From assembly GCA_964425595.1 (NCBI GenBank), contig CAYRMW010000004.1:1-61775 (forward strand): DNA of 61,775 nucleotides, in the 5' to 3' direction. Numbering within the stretch: position 1 is the stretch's first letter; the number at the start of each line of letters is the position of its first letter. The position numbers were made by a program, and so were the translations under genes. Source of the DNA: Caccovicinus sp964425595 (GTDB lineage: Bacteria > Bacillota > Clostridia > Lachnospirales > Lachnospiraceae). Positions 16,395-24,749 of this stretch are shown here, one piece after another. The notes under the pieces were generated by a model that did not search any database, had not been told where the DNA came from, and saw nothing but the letters and a program-made list of their open reading frames with translations.

Positions 16395-16937
16395 CTATTT
16401 CTTACCAGTCTTACCAACTTTACGTCTGATCACTTCGTCAGCATACTTGATCCCCTTGCCCTTATACGGCTCAGGTCTTCTCTTGTCTCTGATTTCAGCA
16501 GCGTACTGGCCTACTTTTTCCTTGCTGATGCCCTTGACAATGATCTTGTTCTGTCCGTCCAATACGGTCTCGATCCCTTCCGGATCAACCATATCTACCT
16601 GGTGAGAGTAACCCAGGTTCAGGACGAGGGTCTTGCCCTGCTTCGCGGCACGATAACCGACGCCGTTAACCTCAAGCACCTTCTCATAGCCTTCCGTCAC
16701 CCCATGGATCATGTTGTGGATCAGGGTTCTGGTCAGACCATGCAGGGATTTCATCTTCTTTAAATCGTTGGGTCTGCTTACAACAATCTGGCCATCCTTC
16801 TCTTCGATGGTCATCTCCGCCGGCAGTTCTCTTTCCAGAGTGCCCTTGGGGCCCTTTACCGTCACTTTATTGTTCTCCGCGATCGTCACCGTTACGCCTG
16901 TGGGGATCGCAATTGGCATTTTTCCGATACGTGACAT
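16395..16937 (-). CDS. rplF: 50S ribosomal protein L6 (uL6)
   Basis: The 180-residue product has the two repeated L6 folds and the C-terminal signature RRPEPYKGKGIKYADE. uL6 lies near the sarcin-ricin loop of the large subunit. It starts MSRIGKMPIAIPTGV with a good ribosome site (AGGAGG) and lies 89 bp after rpsH. Confidence 0.98.
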   Translation of the reverse strand: MSRIGKMPIAIPTGVTVTIAENNKVTVKGPKGTLERELPAEMTIEEKDGQIVVSRPNDLKKMKSLHGLTRTLIHNMIHGVTEGYEKVLEVNGVGYRAAKQGKTLVLNLGYSHQVDMVDPEGIETVLDGQNKIIVKGISKEKVGQYAAEIRDKRRPEPYKGKGIKYADEVIRRKVGKTGKK

Positions 16938-17026
16938 GCCAGTTACCTCCTACTTAGATTTTCGGAAGACCCATGTGCGGGTCTTCTGTTTTCAGTGTTC
17001 TCAATTCCTCGCGAAATGTCCAATGC

Positions 17027-17428
17027 CTACCAAACGAAGGCGAGGACTTCGCCGCCTACGCCTAACTGGCGGGCTTCTTTATCGGTTACCACGCCGCGGT
17101 TGGTGGAGATGATGGCAATGCCCAGGCCGCCTAATACTTTCGGCAGCTCATCTCTGCTGGCGTATACGCGCAGACCCGGCTTGGAAATTCTCTTGATGCC
17201 GGAGATGATCTTCTCATTCTTGTCCTTGCCGTATTTTAAGGTGATGCGAATGGTGTCGAAGCCGCCATCCTCAACAATGTCATATTTCTTAATGTAACCT
17301 TCTTTTACCAGGATGTCGGCAATCGCCAGCTTCATCTTGGAGGAAGGTACGTCTACTGTATCATGCTTTGCAGTATTTGCATTACGGATTCTTGTAAGCA
17401 TATCTGCAATCGGATCACTCATCGTCAT
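17027..17428 (-). CDS. rpsH: 30S ribosomal protein S8 (uS8)
   Basis: The 133-residue product is a complete uS8, a primary 16S rRNA binder of the platform. It begins MTMSDPIADMLTRIRNAN and has the C-terminal STNRGVVTDKEARQLGVGGEVLAFVW, given in part as TNRGVVTDKEARQLGVGGE. It sits between rpsN and rplF. Confidence 0.98.
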   Translation of the reverse strand: MTMSDPIADMLTRIRNANTAKHDTVDVPSSKMKLAIADILVKEGYIKKYDIVEDGGFDTIRITLKYGKDKNEKIISGIKRISKPGLRVYASRDELPKVLGGLGIAIISTNRGVVTDKEARQLGVGGEVLAFVW

Positions 17429-17461
17429 AGTGGGTAGCCTCCTTTTCTTTCTCTACGTAAA

Positions 17462-17647
17462 TCACCAACTTGCCTTCTTCACGCCCGGGATCTGGCCCTT
17501 GTATGCCAACTCGCGGAAGCAGATACGGCAGATGCCGTACTTCCTCAAGTAAGCATGTGGACGACCACAGATTCTGCAACGGTTATATTCTCTGGTAGAG
17601 AACTTAGCAGGACGCTGCTGCTTAATCTTCATTGAAGTCTTAGCCAT
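17462..17647 (-). CDS. rpsN: 30S ribosomal protein S14, zinc type (uS14)
   Basis: The 61-residue short form has the zinc ribbon C24, C27, C40 and C43 (CRICGR and CRICFR). Gram-positive bacteria use this form when zinc is sufficient. The ending GQIPGVKKASW is typical. It is in the standard place between rplE and rpsH. Confidence 0.98.
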   Translation of the reverse strand: MAKTSMKIKQQRPAKFSTREYNRCRICGRPHAYLRKYGICRICFRELAYKGQIPGVKKASW

Positions 17648-17663
17648 GGATAAATCCTCCTAA

Positions 17664-18203
<540 letters not shown>

Positions 18204-18224
18204 CTTCTCTCCTCCTCTCTGTAA

Positions 18225-18530
18225 TTAGTCAATTACCTTGCCGGTCGACTTAGCCACGCGGACCTTCTTGCCGTCCTTCATTCCGAAGCCGACGCGGGTC
18301 GCCTTGCCGTCTACTACCAGCATTACGTTGGAGATATCGATCGGGTTTTCTTTCTGAATGATGCCGCCCTGGGGATTCGCCGCGCTGGGCTTGGTGTGCT
18401 TGGTCACCATGTTGCAGCCCTCAACCAGGATCTTGTTGGTCTTCGTGTCGACATGAAGGACTTTGCCCTGCTTGTCTTTATCTTTTCCTGCGATTACCTT
18501 TACCAAATCGTCTTTTCTGATCTTATGCAC
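18225..18530 (-). CDS. rplX: 50S ribosomal protein L24 (uL24)
   Basis: The 101-residue product is a normal uL24 with the KOW motif in DDLVKVIAGKDKDKQGKVLH. I placed the start at a GTG (18528-18530), giving MHKIRKDDLV, because AAGGGGGTG lies 6 nt before it and the length then fits the family. A longer reading would overlap rplN. uL24 starts large-subunit assembly near the tunnel exit. Confidence 0.93.
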   Translation of the reverse strand: MHKIRKDDLVKVIAGKDKDKQGKVLHVDTKTNKILVEGCNMVTKHTKPSAANPQGGIIQKENPIDISNVMLVVDGKATRVGFGMKDGKKVRVAKSTGKVID

Positions 18531-18543
18531 AGTGGACACCCCC

Positions 18544-18912
18544 TTATAATACTTCCGGAGCCAGGGAAACAATCTTCATGAACTGCTTCTCTCTTAACTC
18601 TCTTGCTACCGGCCCAAAGATACGAGTTCCTCTCGGGGTCTTATCGTCCTTGATGATAACCGCTGCGTTTTCATCAAACTTAATGTAAGAACCGTCTTTT
18701 CTGTGAGCGCCTTTTACCGTGCGAACAACAACGGCCTTGACCACATCGCCCTTCTTTACAACGCCGCCTGGTGTTGCATCTTTAACGGAAGCAACGATGA
18801 TATCGCCGATATTTGCATATCTTCTGGTTGAACCGCCCATAACACGGATGCACAGGAGTTCCTTTGCACCGGTATTGTCGGCAACCTTAAGTCTGGTTTC
18901 CTGCTGGATCAT
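18544..18912 (-). CDS. rplN: 50S ribosomal protein L14 (uL14)
   Basis: The 122-residue product is a complete uL14 of the subunit interface: MIQQETRLKVADNTGAKELL at the start and GTRIFGPVARELREKQFMKI near the end. It lies between rpsQ and rplX. Confidence 0.98.
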   Translation of the reverse strand: MIQQETRLKVADNTGAKELLCIRVMGGSTRRYANIGDIIVASVKDATPGGVVKKGDVVKAVVVRTVKGAHRKDGSYIKFDENAAVIIKDDKTPRGTRIFGPVARELREKQFMKIVSLAPEVL

Positions 18913-18936
18913 ACCTGATACTCCTTCCTGAATTAA

Positions 18937-19191
18937 TTACCTGGCCTTCTCAACGATCTCAACCAGTCTCCATCTCTTATCCTTGGACAGCGGTCTGGTC
19001 TCCATTACTCGAACGGTATCGCCGATCCCGCACTCGTTATTCTCGTCATGGGCTTTTAATTTATAGGTATTCTTAACGATCTTGCCGATTAAGGGGTGCT
19101 TTACGTGGTTTTCGATGGCCACAACGATGGTCTTATCCATCTTGTTGCTTACAACCTTACCGGTACGCACTTTTCTCAAATTTCTCTCCAC
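18937..19191 (-). CDS. rpsQ: 30S ribosomal protein S17 (uS17)
   Basis: The 84-residue OB-fold protein binds 16S rRNA early in assembly. The family block KVVSNKMDKTIVVAIE and the ending ETRPLSKDKRWRLVEIVEKA are visible. It follows rpmC by 23 bp. Confidence 0.97.
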   Translation of the reverse strand: MERNLRKVRTGKVVSNKMDKTIVVAIENHVKHPLIGKIVKNTYKLKAHDENNECGIGDTVRVMETRPLSKDKRWRLVEIVEKAR

Positions 19192-19214
19192 GGTAACTGT
19201 TCTCCTTTCCCAAA

Positions 19215-19421
19215 TTACGCCAGTTTCGTCTTCTCAGCGATAACAGTCTGAATGCGGGCAATGTTCCTGCGAACCTCTTTGATCCTGCTGGTGTTATCTA
19301 ACTGATTGGTTGCGTTCTGGAATCTTAAATTAAACAGTTCCTTCTTGGCAGCCACTAATTCCTGATTTAACTCTGCTGCGGACTTTGCCTTTAATTCTTC
19401 AACATACTTATTCGTTTTCAC
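19215..19421 (-). CDS. rpmC: 50S ribosomal protein L29 (uL29)
   Basis: The 68-residue helical hairpin protein sits at the tunnel exit and helps dock nascent-chain factors. I chose the second of two in-frame GTG codons (19419-19421, MKTNKYVEEL) because AGGCGGTGAT, a nearly complete anti-16S match, lies just before it. The first GTG falls inside that ribosome site. It overlaps the end of rplP by 14 bp. Confidence 0.9.
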   Translation of the reverse strand: MKTNKYVEELKAKSAAELNQELVAAKKELFNLRFQNATNQLDNTSRIKEVRRNIARIQTVIAEKTKLA

Positions 19422-19848
19422 TGTTATCACCGCCTTCTAAATCTGCCTTAGAAACAATCTTACACTTGCAGGGAAGTTTGTGCATGGCAAGACGTAATGC
19501 TTCACGTGCCGTCTCCTCCGGTACGCCGGCGATCTCAAACATCACGCGGCCCGGCTTAACAACAGCTACCCAATATTCCAAAGAGCCTTTTCCGGAACCC
19601 ATACGGGTCTCTGCCGGCTTCGCGGTTACAGGCTTATCCGGGAAGATCTTGATCCAAACCTTACCGCCACGCTTGATAAAACGGGTCATGGCTACACGGG
19701 CAGCCTCGATCTGATTGGACTTGATCCAGCAAGGTTCTACAGCGACTAAACCGAACTCACCGTTCGAAATCTTATTTCCTCTCAGCGCCTTGCCCGCCAT
19801 GCTTCCGCGGAACTGCTTACGACGCTTTACTCTCTTAGGCATTAACAT
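19408..19848 (-). CDS. rplP: 50S ribosomal protein L16 (uL16)
   Basis: The 146-residue product is a full-length uL16, which helps place A-site tRNA and is added late in assembly. It carries PKRVKRRKQFRG and GSGKGSLEYWVAVVKPGRVMFE, given in part as GSGKGSLEYWVAVVKPGR. Its ATG overlaps the rpsC stop by one base (TAATG), a coupling arrangement. Confidence 0.97.
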   Translation of the reverse strand: MLMPKRVKRRKQFRGSMAGKALRGNKISNGEFGLVAVEPCWIKSNQIEAARVAMTRFIKRGGKVWIKIFPDKPVTAKPAETRMGSGKGSLEYWVAVVKPGRVMFEIAGVPEETAREALRLAMHKLPCKCKIVSKADLEGGDNSENE

Positions 19849-20504
19849 TATTTATCGCTCCCTTCCTTATTTCCCTTAGTTGGAAGAACTTCGCCCTTGT
19901 AAACCCATACCTTAACGCCTACTTTGCCGTAGGTGGTATCGGCCTCAGCGAAACCATAGTCAATATCTGCTCTTAAGGTCTGCAGCGGGATCGTTCCCTC
20001 GCTGTAGAACTCGGTACGAGCCATATCGGCTCCGCCCAGACGTCCTGCTACCGCAGTCTTAATGCCCTTAACGCCAGCCTTCATGGAACGGTTCATGGTA
20101 GACTTCATGGCGCGGCGGAAGGAAACACGGTTCTCAAGCTGCTGCGCGATGGACTCGGCGACCAGCTGCGCGTCTCTGTCCGGTCTCTTGATCTCCTTAA
20201 CGTCGATGAATACCTTCTTTGCGGTCATCTTCTGCACTTCGGCCTTTACCTTCTCGATCTCGGCGCCGCCCTTGCCGATCACAACGCCCGGCTTCGCGGT
20301 GTAGATGATGATCTTTACTCTATCGGATGCGCGCTCGATTTCGATCCGGGAAATACCGGCGCTGTATAATCTCTTCTTCAGGAACTTTCTGATGTCATGA
20401 TCCTCGATCAGGCAGTCAGCAAAGTCCGCTTCTGCATACCATCTGGAATCCCAGTCTTTAATAACACCGACTCTTAAGCCGTGCGGATTAACTTTCTGTC
20501 CCAT
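19848..20504 (-). CDS. rpsC: 30S ribosomal protein S3 (uS3)
   Basis: The 218-residue product has the N-terminal KH domain with IYTAKPGVVIGKGGAEIEK and the C-terminal S3 domain with GRLGGADMARTE. uS3 lines the mRNA entry tunnel. It starts MGQKVNPHGLRVGVIKDWDSRWY, given in part as MGQKVNPHGLRVG, and lies between rplV and rplP. Confidence 0.98.
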   Translation of the reverse strand: MGQKVNPHGLRVGVIKDWDSRWYAEADFADCLIEDHDIRKFLKKRLYSAGISRIEIERASDRVKIIIYTAKPGVVIGKGGAEIEKVKAEVQKMTAKKVFIDVKEIKRPDRDAQLVAESIAQQLENRVSFRRAMKSTMNRSMKAGVKGIKTAVAGRLGGADMARTEFYSEGTIPLQTLRADIDYGFAEADTTYGKVGVKVWVYKGEVLPTKGNKEGSDK

Positions 20505-20518
20505 GTTCTGCCTCCTCC

Positions 20519-20905
20519 TTATCTCTCATTCAGCACGATGGTGATATGGCTCGTACGCTTCTCGATGCGGTAAGCGCGGCCCTGTGCTCTCGGGTGGATC
20601 CGCTTCATGGTCGGCCCCTTGTTCGCATAGCACTCCTCTACGTATAAGTTCTCCCGGCTCATGTTGTTGTTATTTTCCGCATTGGCAACAGCCGACTCCA
20701 ACAGCTTCTTGATCAAGCTGGATGCATATCTCGGGTTGTAGGTTACGATCGCCAGCGCAGTGGCAACATCCTTGCCGCGGATGGCATCTAATACAAAGCA
20801 TGCTTTCTGAACAGAAACCCTCGCGTAAGATAACTTGGCGCTCGGTCTGGTGTCCTTATTCGCATTTCTCTCTCTCTTAATCTGGGATCTATGTCCTTTA
20901 GCCAT
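20519..20905 (-). CDS. rplV: 50S ribosomal protein L22 (uL22)
   Basis: The 128-residue product is a uL22, whose long hairpin reaches into the exit tunnel. Visible blocks are LSYARVSVQKACFVLDAIRGK and GPTMKRIHPRAQGRAYRI, the first cut as ARVSVQKACFVLDAIRG. It follows rpsS by 29 bp and precedes rpsC. Confidence 0.97.
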   Translation of the reverse strand: MAKGHRSQIKRERNANKDTRPSAKLSYARVSVQKACFVLDAIRGKDVATALAIVTYNPRYASSLIKKLLESAVANAENNNNMSRENLYVEECYANKGPTMKRIHPRAQGRAYRIEKRTSHITIVLNER

Positions 20906-20934
20906 GGATAAAAACCTCCTTTCGAAACGTCTGA

Positions 20935-21216
20935 TTATCTAACTCCGGATCTCTTCTCGTCTTTGCCGTGGCCCCGGAAGGTTCTGGTCGCGACGAACTC
21001 GCCCAGCTTGTGTCCTACCATGTCCTCCGTGATATAAACCGGAACATGCTTCCTTCCATCGTGTACAGCAATTGTATGACCAACCATCTGCGGGAAGATC
21101 GTGGAACGGCGGGACCAGGTCTTGATGACCTGCTTGTCACCGGCGGCGTTCATGGCATCTACCTTCTTCAGTAAATGCGCGTCAGCAAATGGTCCTTTTT
21201 TTAACGAACGTGCCAT
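20935..21216 (-). CDS. rpsS: 30S ribosomal protein S19 (uS19)
   Basis: The 93-residue product matches uS19 of the small-subunit head: MARSLKKGPFADAHLLKKV at the start and HKLGEFVATRTFRGHGK near the end. The start is the ATG at 21214-21216, 10 nt after AAGGAGG; an in-frame TTG further up lies too close to that site. It lies between rplB and rplV. Confidence 0.96.
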   Translation of the reverse strand: MARSLKKGPFADAHLLKKVDAMNAAGDKQVIKTWSRRSTIFPQMVGHTIAVHDGRKHVPVYITEDMVGHKLGEFVATRTFRGHGKDEKRSGVR

Positions 21217-21235
21217 AGGGTTCAAACCTCCTTAA

Positions 21236-22081
21236 TTACTTAATTGTTCTTCCGTCGCGTCTTCTTACGATCAGCTTGTTCGACTGCTTATTCTTCTTCC
21301 TGGTCTTTAATCCAAGAGCAGGCTTGCCCCAGGGTGTGCTGGGACCCGGACGGCCGATACCCGTCTTGCCTTCACCACCGCCGTGCGGATGGTCATTGGG
21401 GTTCATAACAGAACCGCGGACGGTAGGTCTGATGCCCATGTGACGCTTTCTTCCGGCTTTACCGATATTGATCAGCGCGTGATCGCCGTTTCCAACAACG
21501 CCGATGGTCGCGCGGCAGATGATCGGAACCATTCTCATCTCTCCGGAAGGAAGTCTTAAGGTGGCGTACTTGCCCTCTTTAGCCATTAACTGTGCGGAGT
21601 TTCCGGCAGAACGTACCAGCTGGCCGCCCTTGCCCGGATATAATTCAATGTTGTGGATCTCGGTACCAACCGGGATCTGCGCCAGAGGCAGGCAGTTTCC
21701 AACCTTCGCCTCGGCGGTCTCGCCGCTCATCACCTTCATGCCTACGGTTAAGCCGGCGGGAGCCAGGATATATGCCTTCTCGCCATCCGCGTAGCAGATC
21801 AGCGCGATATTAGCAGTTCTGTTCGGATCGTACTCGATCGCGACAACCGTTGCCGGAATGCCGTCCTTGCGGTTTCTCTTGAAATCGATGATCCTGTATT
21901 TTCTTCTGCTGCCGCCGCCGTGATGGCGAACGGTGATCTTACCCTGATTGTTGCGGCCTGCGTTCTTCTTCAGCGATACGACCAGAGACTTCTCCGGGGT
22001 CGTCTTGGTGATTTCCGCGAAATCCGAACCGGTCATGTGTCTTCTGGAAGGTGTATATGGATTGTACTTCTTGATTCCCAT
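21236..22081 (-). CDS. rplB: 50S ribosomal protein L2 (uL2)
   Basis: The 281-residue product is a full-length uL2, needed for subunit joining and the peptidyl-transferase centre. It begins MGIKKYNPYTPSRRHMTGSD and contains the conserved VMNPNDHPHGGGEGKTGIGR, whose histidine is close to the catalytic site. The 143-bp gap to rplW is longer than usual and holds small hairpins. Confidence 0.98.
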   Translation of the reverse strand: MGIKKYNPYTPSRRHMTGSDFAEITKTTPEKSLVVSLKKNAGRNNQGKITVRHHGGGSRRKYRIIDFKRNRKDGIPATVVAIEYDPNRTANIALICYADGEKAYILAPAGLTVGMKVMSGETAEAKVGNCLPLAQIPVGTEIHNIELYPGKGGQLVRSAGNSAQLMAKEGKYATLRLPSGEMRMVPIICRATIGVVGNGDHALINIGKAGRKRHMGIRPTVRGSVMNPNDHPHGGGEGKTGIGRPGPSTPWGKPALGLKTRKKNKQSNKLIVRRRDGRTIK

Positions 22082-22131
22082 GACATTTACTCCTTTTCAT
22101 TTATCACGATATAGTGTTCATCGTATAGATC

Positions 22132-22149
22132 CAGCACGCTGGCGTGCTG
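22132..22149 (-). promoter_or_regulatory. Hairpin in the rplW-rplB gap
   Basis: CAGCACG (22132-22138) pairs with CGTGCTG (22143-22149) around a 4-nt loop, about 50 nt upstream of rplB. The same gap also holds a direct repeat TGAACAC and an ATTGCGT/ACGCATT pair. It may be a processing or regulatory region. Confidence 0.45.
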
Positions 22150-22224
22150 CTGCGAGGGGTGTTCACTCATCTAAGCTCGAAAAGACCTCGTCAAGTGTTC
22201 AATGCGTCACCAGGCACGCAATGC

Positions 22225-22524
22225 CTACAGCCCCTGGAAAAGCTCGATCTCCTTGCTGTCCTCGGTCAGCTTTACGATCGCCTTCTTGGTCTTTGCGGTC
22301 TTGCCGAAGGTCATGCCTCTCCTTCTGGTCTTGCCCTCTAAATTCATGGTGCTGACGGAAGCTACCTTGGTTCCGGGGAACATCTTCTCTACGGCTTCCT
22401 TGATCATGCTCTTGTTGGCCTCGGTGTGCACCAGGAAGGTATACTTCTTTTCGGCCATAGCGTTCATGCTCTTCTCTGTGATCACGGGCTTTAAGATTAC
22501 GTCATAGTATTTGATATCTGCCAT
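22225..22524 (-). CDS. rplW: 50S ribosomal protein L23 (uL23)
   Basis: The 99-residue product is uL23, which docks trigger factor and SRP at the tunnel exit. It begins MADIKYYDVILKPVITEKS and has the typical KYTFLVHTEANKSMIKEAVE block. Its ATG overlaps the rplD stop by one base (TAATG), so the two are probably translationally coupled. Confidence 0.97.
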   Translation of the reverse strand: MADIKYYDVILKPVITEKSMNAMAEKKYTFLVHTEANKSMIKEAVEKMFPGTKVASVSTMNLEGKTRRRGMTFGKTAKTKKAIVKLTEDSKEIELFQGL

Positions 22525-23144
22525 TACGCGTACACCTCCTCGATGGATGCCACAGCTGCCTTGGTAGCAACTACGGTGTTGTACTTCAGAATGTCGTATA
22601 CGTTGATGGTCCCTACGGAAGCCGTCTTCACCTCTGCAAGGTTTCTCGCAGATAATACGGTGTTCTGATCGTTATCCGCCAGTACCACTAACGCGCTGGA
22701 TACGTTTAAGTTATTCATTACGCTGCGGAACTTCTTGGTCTTGATCTCGTCAAACTTCAGCTCGTCAACAACGATGAACTTATTCTCGTTGACACGGCTG
22801 GTCAGCGCGGACTTAAGCGCCGCTCTCTTCTCCTTCTTGTTCAGACGGATGGTGTAATCTCTGGGCGTAGGCGCGAATACAACGCCGCCGCCGGTCCACT
22901 GGGGAGATCTGGTGGAACCCTGTCTCGCGTGGCCGGTTCCCTTCTGTCTCCAGGGCTTTCTTCCGCCGCCGGATACCTCAGAGCGGGTTTTCGCCTTCTG
23001 CGTACCCTGACGCTTATTTGCAAGCTGGGCAACGACTGCCAGGTGCACCAGGTGCTCGTTTACTTCAACACCAAACACGGCATCGTTCAGCTCTAATGTG
23101 CCAACTTCCTTGCCTTCCATATTAAAAACAGATACGTTTGCCAT
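22524..23144 (-). CDS. rplD: 50S ribosomal protein L4 (uL4)
   Basis: The 206-residue product is uL4, whose loop lines the exit tunnel. The loop is seen in SGGGRKPWRQKGTGHARQGS. In some bacteria L4 also represses its own S10 operon through the leader; whether that applies to the folded leader at 24383-24486 is unknown. It lies 29 bp after rplC. Confidence 0.97.
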   Translation of the reverse strand: MANVSVFNMEGKEVGTLELNDAVFGVEVNEHLVHLAVVAQLANKRQGTQKAKTRSEVSGGGRKPWRQKGTGHARQGSTRSPQWTGGGVVFAPTPRDYTIRLNKKEKRAALKSALTSRVNENKFIVVDELKFDEIKTKKFRSVMNNLNVSSALVVLADNDQNTVLSARNLAEVKTASVGTINVYDILKYNTVVATKAAVASIEEVYA

Positions 23145-23173
23145 CTGTGTGATCCTCCTTTCCGACTAAAAGC

Positions 23174-23809
23174 TTACTTGGAAACCTTGACGGTTTCTTT
23201 GATGGTTACCAGTGCCTTCTTCGGTCCTGGAACAGCGCCCTTAACCAGAATCAGATTGTTCTCAGCGTCAACCTTGACAATCTCCAGATTCTGAATGGTC
23301 ACCTGCTCATGTCCCATATGTCCGGGCATTCCCTTGCCCTTGAAGACACGGCCAGGGGTGGTAGCAGAACCATTCGAACCCTGATGGCGGTGGAACTTGG
23401 AACCGTGCGCCATCGGTCCTCTGGACTGGCCCAGTCTCTTGATCGCGCCTTGGAAGCCCTTGCCCTTGGAAATTGCGGTTGCGTCGATCTTATCGCCTGC
23501 GGCGAAGATGTCTGCCTTGATCTCATCCTTTACGGAATACTCTTCTGCATTCTCCAGGCGAAGCTCTCTTACGTATCTCTTATAGGAAACGCCCGCCTTG
23601 TCGAAGTGGCCTTTCTGAGGCTTGTTCACCAGCTTTTCTCTCTTGTCAACAAAGCCAACCTGCACCGCCTTGTAACCGTCATTCTCCACGGTCTTAACCT
23701 GCGTTACCACGCAGGGTCCGGCCTGCAGTACGGTCACGGGGGTTAACACACCCTCATCATTGAAGATCTGAGTCATGCCGACTTTCGTCGCTAAAATCGC
23801 CTTCTTCAT
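23174..23809 (-). CDS. rplC: 50S ribosomal protein L3 (uL3)
   Basis: The 211-residue product starts at MKKAILATKVGMTQIF (ATG 23807-23809) after AGGAGG; an in-frame ATG seven codons earlier lacks a ribosome site. uL3 is an assembly initiator near the peptidyl-transferase centre. The signature GSKFHRHQGSNGSATTPGRVFKGKGMPGHMG, given in part as KFHRHQGSNGSATTPGRV, is present. About 215 bp separate it from rpsJ. Confidence 0.97.
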   Translation of the reverse strand: MKKAILATKVGMTQIFNDEGVLTPVTVLQAGPCVVTQVKTVENDGYKAVQVGFVDKREKLVNKPQKGHFDKAGVSYKRYVRELRLENAEEYSVKDEIKADIFAAGDKIDATAISKGKGFQGAIKRLGQSRGPMAHGSKFHRHQGSNGSATTPGRVFKGKGMPGHMGHEQVTIQNLEIVKVDAENNLILVKGAVPGPKKALVTIKETVKVSK

Positions 23810-23953
23810 CTTTTTACCTCCTGTTTTCATGATCTACAGCGGAACGCGGAACGCGTTCATCCTAGAGCAGTCTAATATAGGTGGAACACTATGAACCGCT
23901 TCCCTGTCCGGGCGAAGACGGTATGTTGATTCCTTTTAGGAAGTAGTGTTGCT

Positions 23954-23983
23954 TTTATATCTAAACTATTCCGGATCTCTCAA
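23954..23983 (-). promoter_or_regulatory. Possible internal promoter between rpsJ and rplC
   Basis: TTGAGA (23978-23983), an 18-nt spacer and TATAAA (23954-23959) lie on the minus strand in the long rpsJ-rplC gap. Just upstream is a perfect hairpin CCGTCC/GGACGG (23988-24003). It is a weaker match than the other promoters here, so it is only a candidate. Confidence 0.35.
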
Positions 23984-24024
23984 TTCCCCGTCCTTCCGGA
24001 CGGTCTGAATCATCGTCCTCCAAA

Positions 24025-24345
24025 TCAGCCCTTGTTCTTCATCTTGATGTCGATGTAAACACCGGCGGGCATCTCCAACTTGGACAGCGCATCAACGGTC
24101 TTCTGGCTGGGAGAGATGATATCGATCAGTCTCTTGTGGGTCCTCTGCTCGAACTGCTCTCTGGAATCCTTGTACTTATGTACGGCACGCAGGATGGTGA
24201 CCACTTCCTTCTTCGTGGGCAGCGGCACCGGTCCGCTCACCTTGGATCCGGTCTTCTTCACCGTCTCGATGATCTTTCCGGCAGACTGATCCACCAGCTG
24301 ATGATCGTACGCCTTCAGTGTGATTCTCATTACTTGACTTGCCAT
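24025..24345 (-). CDS. rpsJ: 30S ribosomal protein S10 (uS10)
   Basis: The 106-residue product is uS10, part of the small-subunit head and also of the NusB-S10 antitermination complex. Family blocks are RITLKAYDHQLVDQSAGKI and HKRLIDIISPSQKTVDALSKL, the second cut as HKRLIDIISPSQKTVDAL. It is the first gene of the S10-spc-alpha super-operon, with AAGGAGG before its ATG and a structured leader of about 230 nt. Confidence 0.98.
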   Translation of the reverse strand: MASQVMRITLKAYDHQLVDQSAGKIIETVKKTGSKVSGPVPLPTKKEVVTILRAVHKYKDSREQFEQRTHKRLIDIISPSQKTVDALSKLEMPAGVYIDIKMKNKG

Positions 24346-24382
24346 AAAAAAAGTCGCCTCCTTTTCGCACTTTTACGAAGTA

Positions 24383-24486
24383 CGACAAGCGGTGACTGTA
24401 CACGTTTCCGTGTGTGTCGCAATCATCTGCACACACGCGCCTCTGCTTCTTCCTCGCAGATCTTTAATTGGTACAGTGACTTGTCG
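24383..24486 (-). ncRNA. Structured leader of the S10 operon
   Basis: Two distant stems can form in the rpsJ leader: CGACAAG (minus strand, 24480-24486) with CTTGTCG (24383-24389), and inside it CTGTAC (24471-24476) with GTACAG (24396-24401). The enclosed arm carries a GAAA tetraloop hairpin (CACG-GAAA-CGTG, 24401-24412). Such a closed domain about 40 nt before the start codon suggests autoregulation of the super-operon. The fold is deduced by eye. The remaining 24346-24749 sequence holds the promoter and two hairpins. Confidence 0.5.
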
Positions 24487-24579
24487 CCAGTTTTCTAACT
24501 TGACATTCGCTCCACGGAAAACCTGCCCTGTCTCGGGCAGCAACCTCACGCTTCATCGCTATCATGCCACAGCCTTTAA

Positions 24580-24608
24580 AGGATATCATATTTTCCCCCG
24601 CAATGCAA
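24580..24608 (-). promoter_or_regulatory. Promoter of the S10-spc-alpha super-operon
   Basis: TTGCAT (24603-24608), a 17-nt spacer and TATCCT (24580-24585) lie on the minus strand. The transcript would begin near 24573 and carry a leader of about 228 nt before rpsJ. Confidence 0.65.
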
Positions 24609-24658
24609 GCGCTTTTTTATCTTTTTCAGGAAGACTGCCGCCAGGCGCACCGCCGCAA

Positions 24659-24697
24659 AGAGGCTGCCCTGCGCGTATCGCGCGCAGGGCAGCCTCT
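24659..24697 (-). terminator. 17-bp perfect hairpin between the cell-wall-binding gene and the S10 promoter
   Basis: AGAGGCTGCCCTGCGCG (24659-24675) pairs perfectly with 24681-24697 around a 5-nt loop. On the minus strand it is followed by a weak T stretch. With the neighbouring hairpin at 24704-24739 it probably ends the 24750-26132 transcript and shields the S10 promoter. Confidence 0.65.
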
Positions 24698-24703
24698 CAA
24701 ACC

Positions 24704-24739
24704 CAGGCGCAGGCGCCGCTTCCGCGGTGCCTGCGCCTG
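24704..24739 (-). terminator. Second GC-rich hairpin, next to the stop codon
   Basis: CAGGCGCAGGC (24704-24714) pairs with GCCTGCGCCTG (24729-24739), and CCGC (24716-24719) with GCGG (24724-24727), about 16 pairs in all with one wobble. It starts 10 bp after the stop codon at 24750. It has no T-run, so it may protect the mRNA end rather than terminate transcription. Confidence 0.55.
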
Positions 24740-24749
24740 CTCAATCCGA

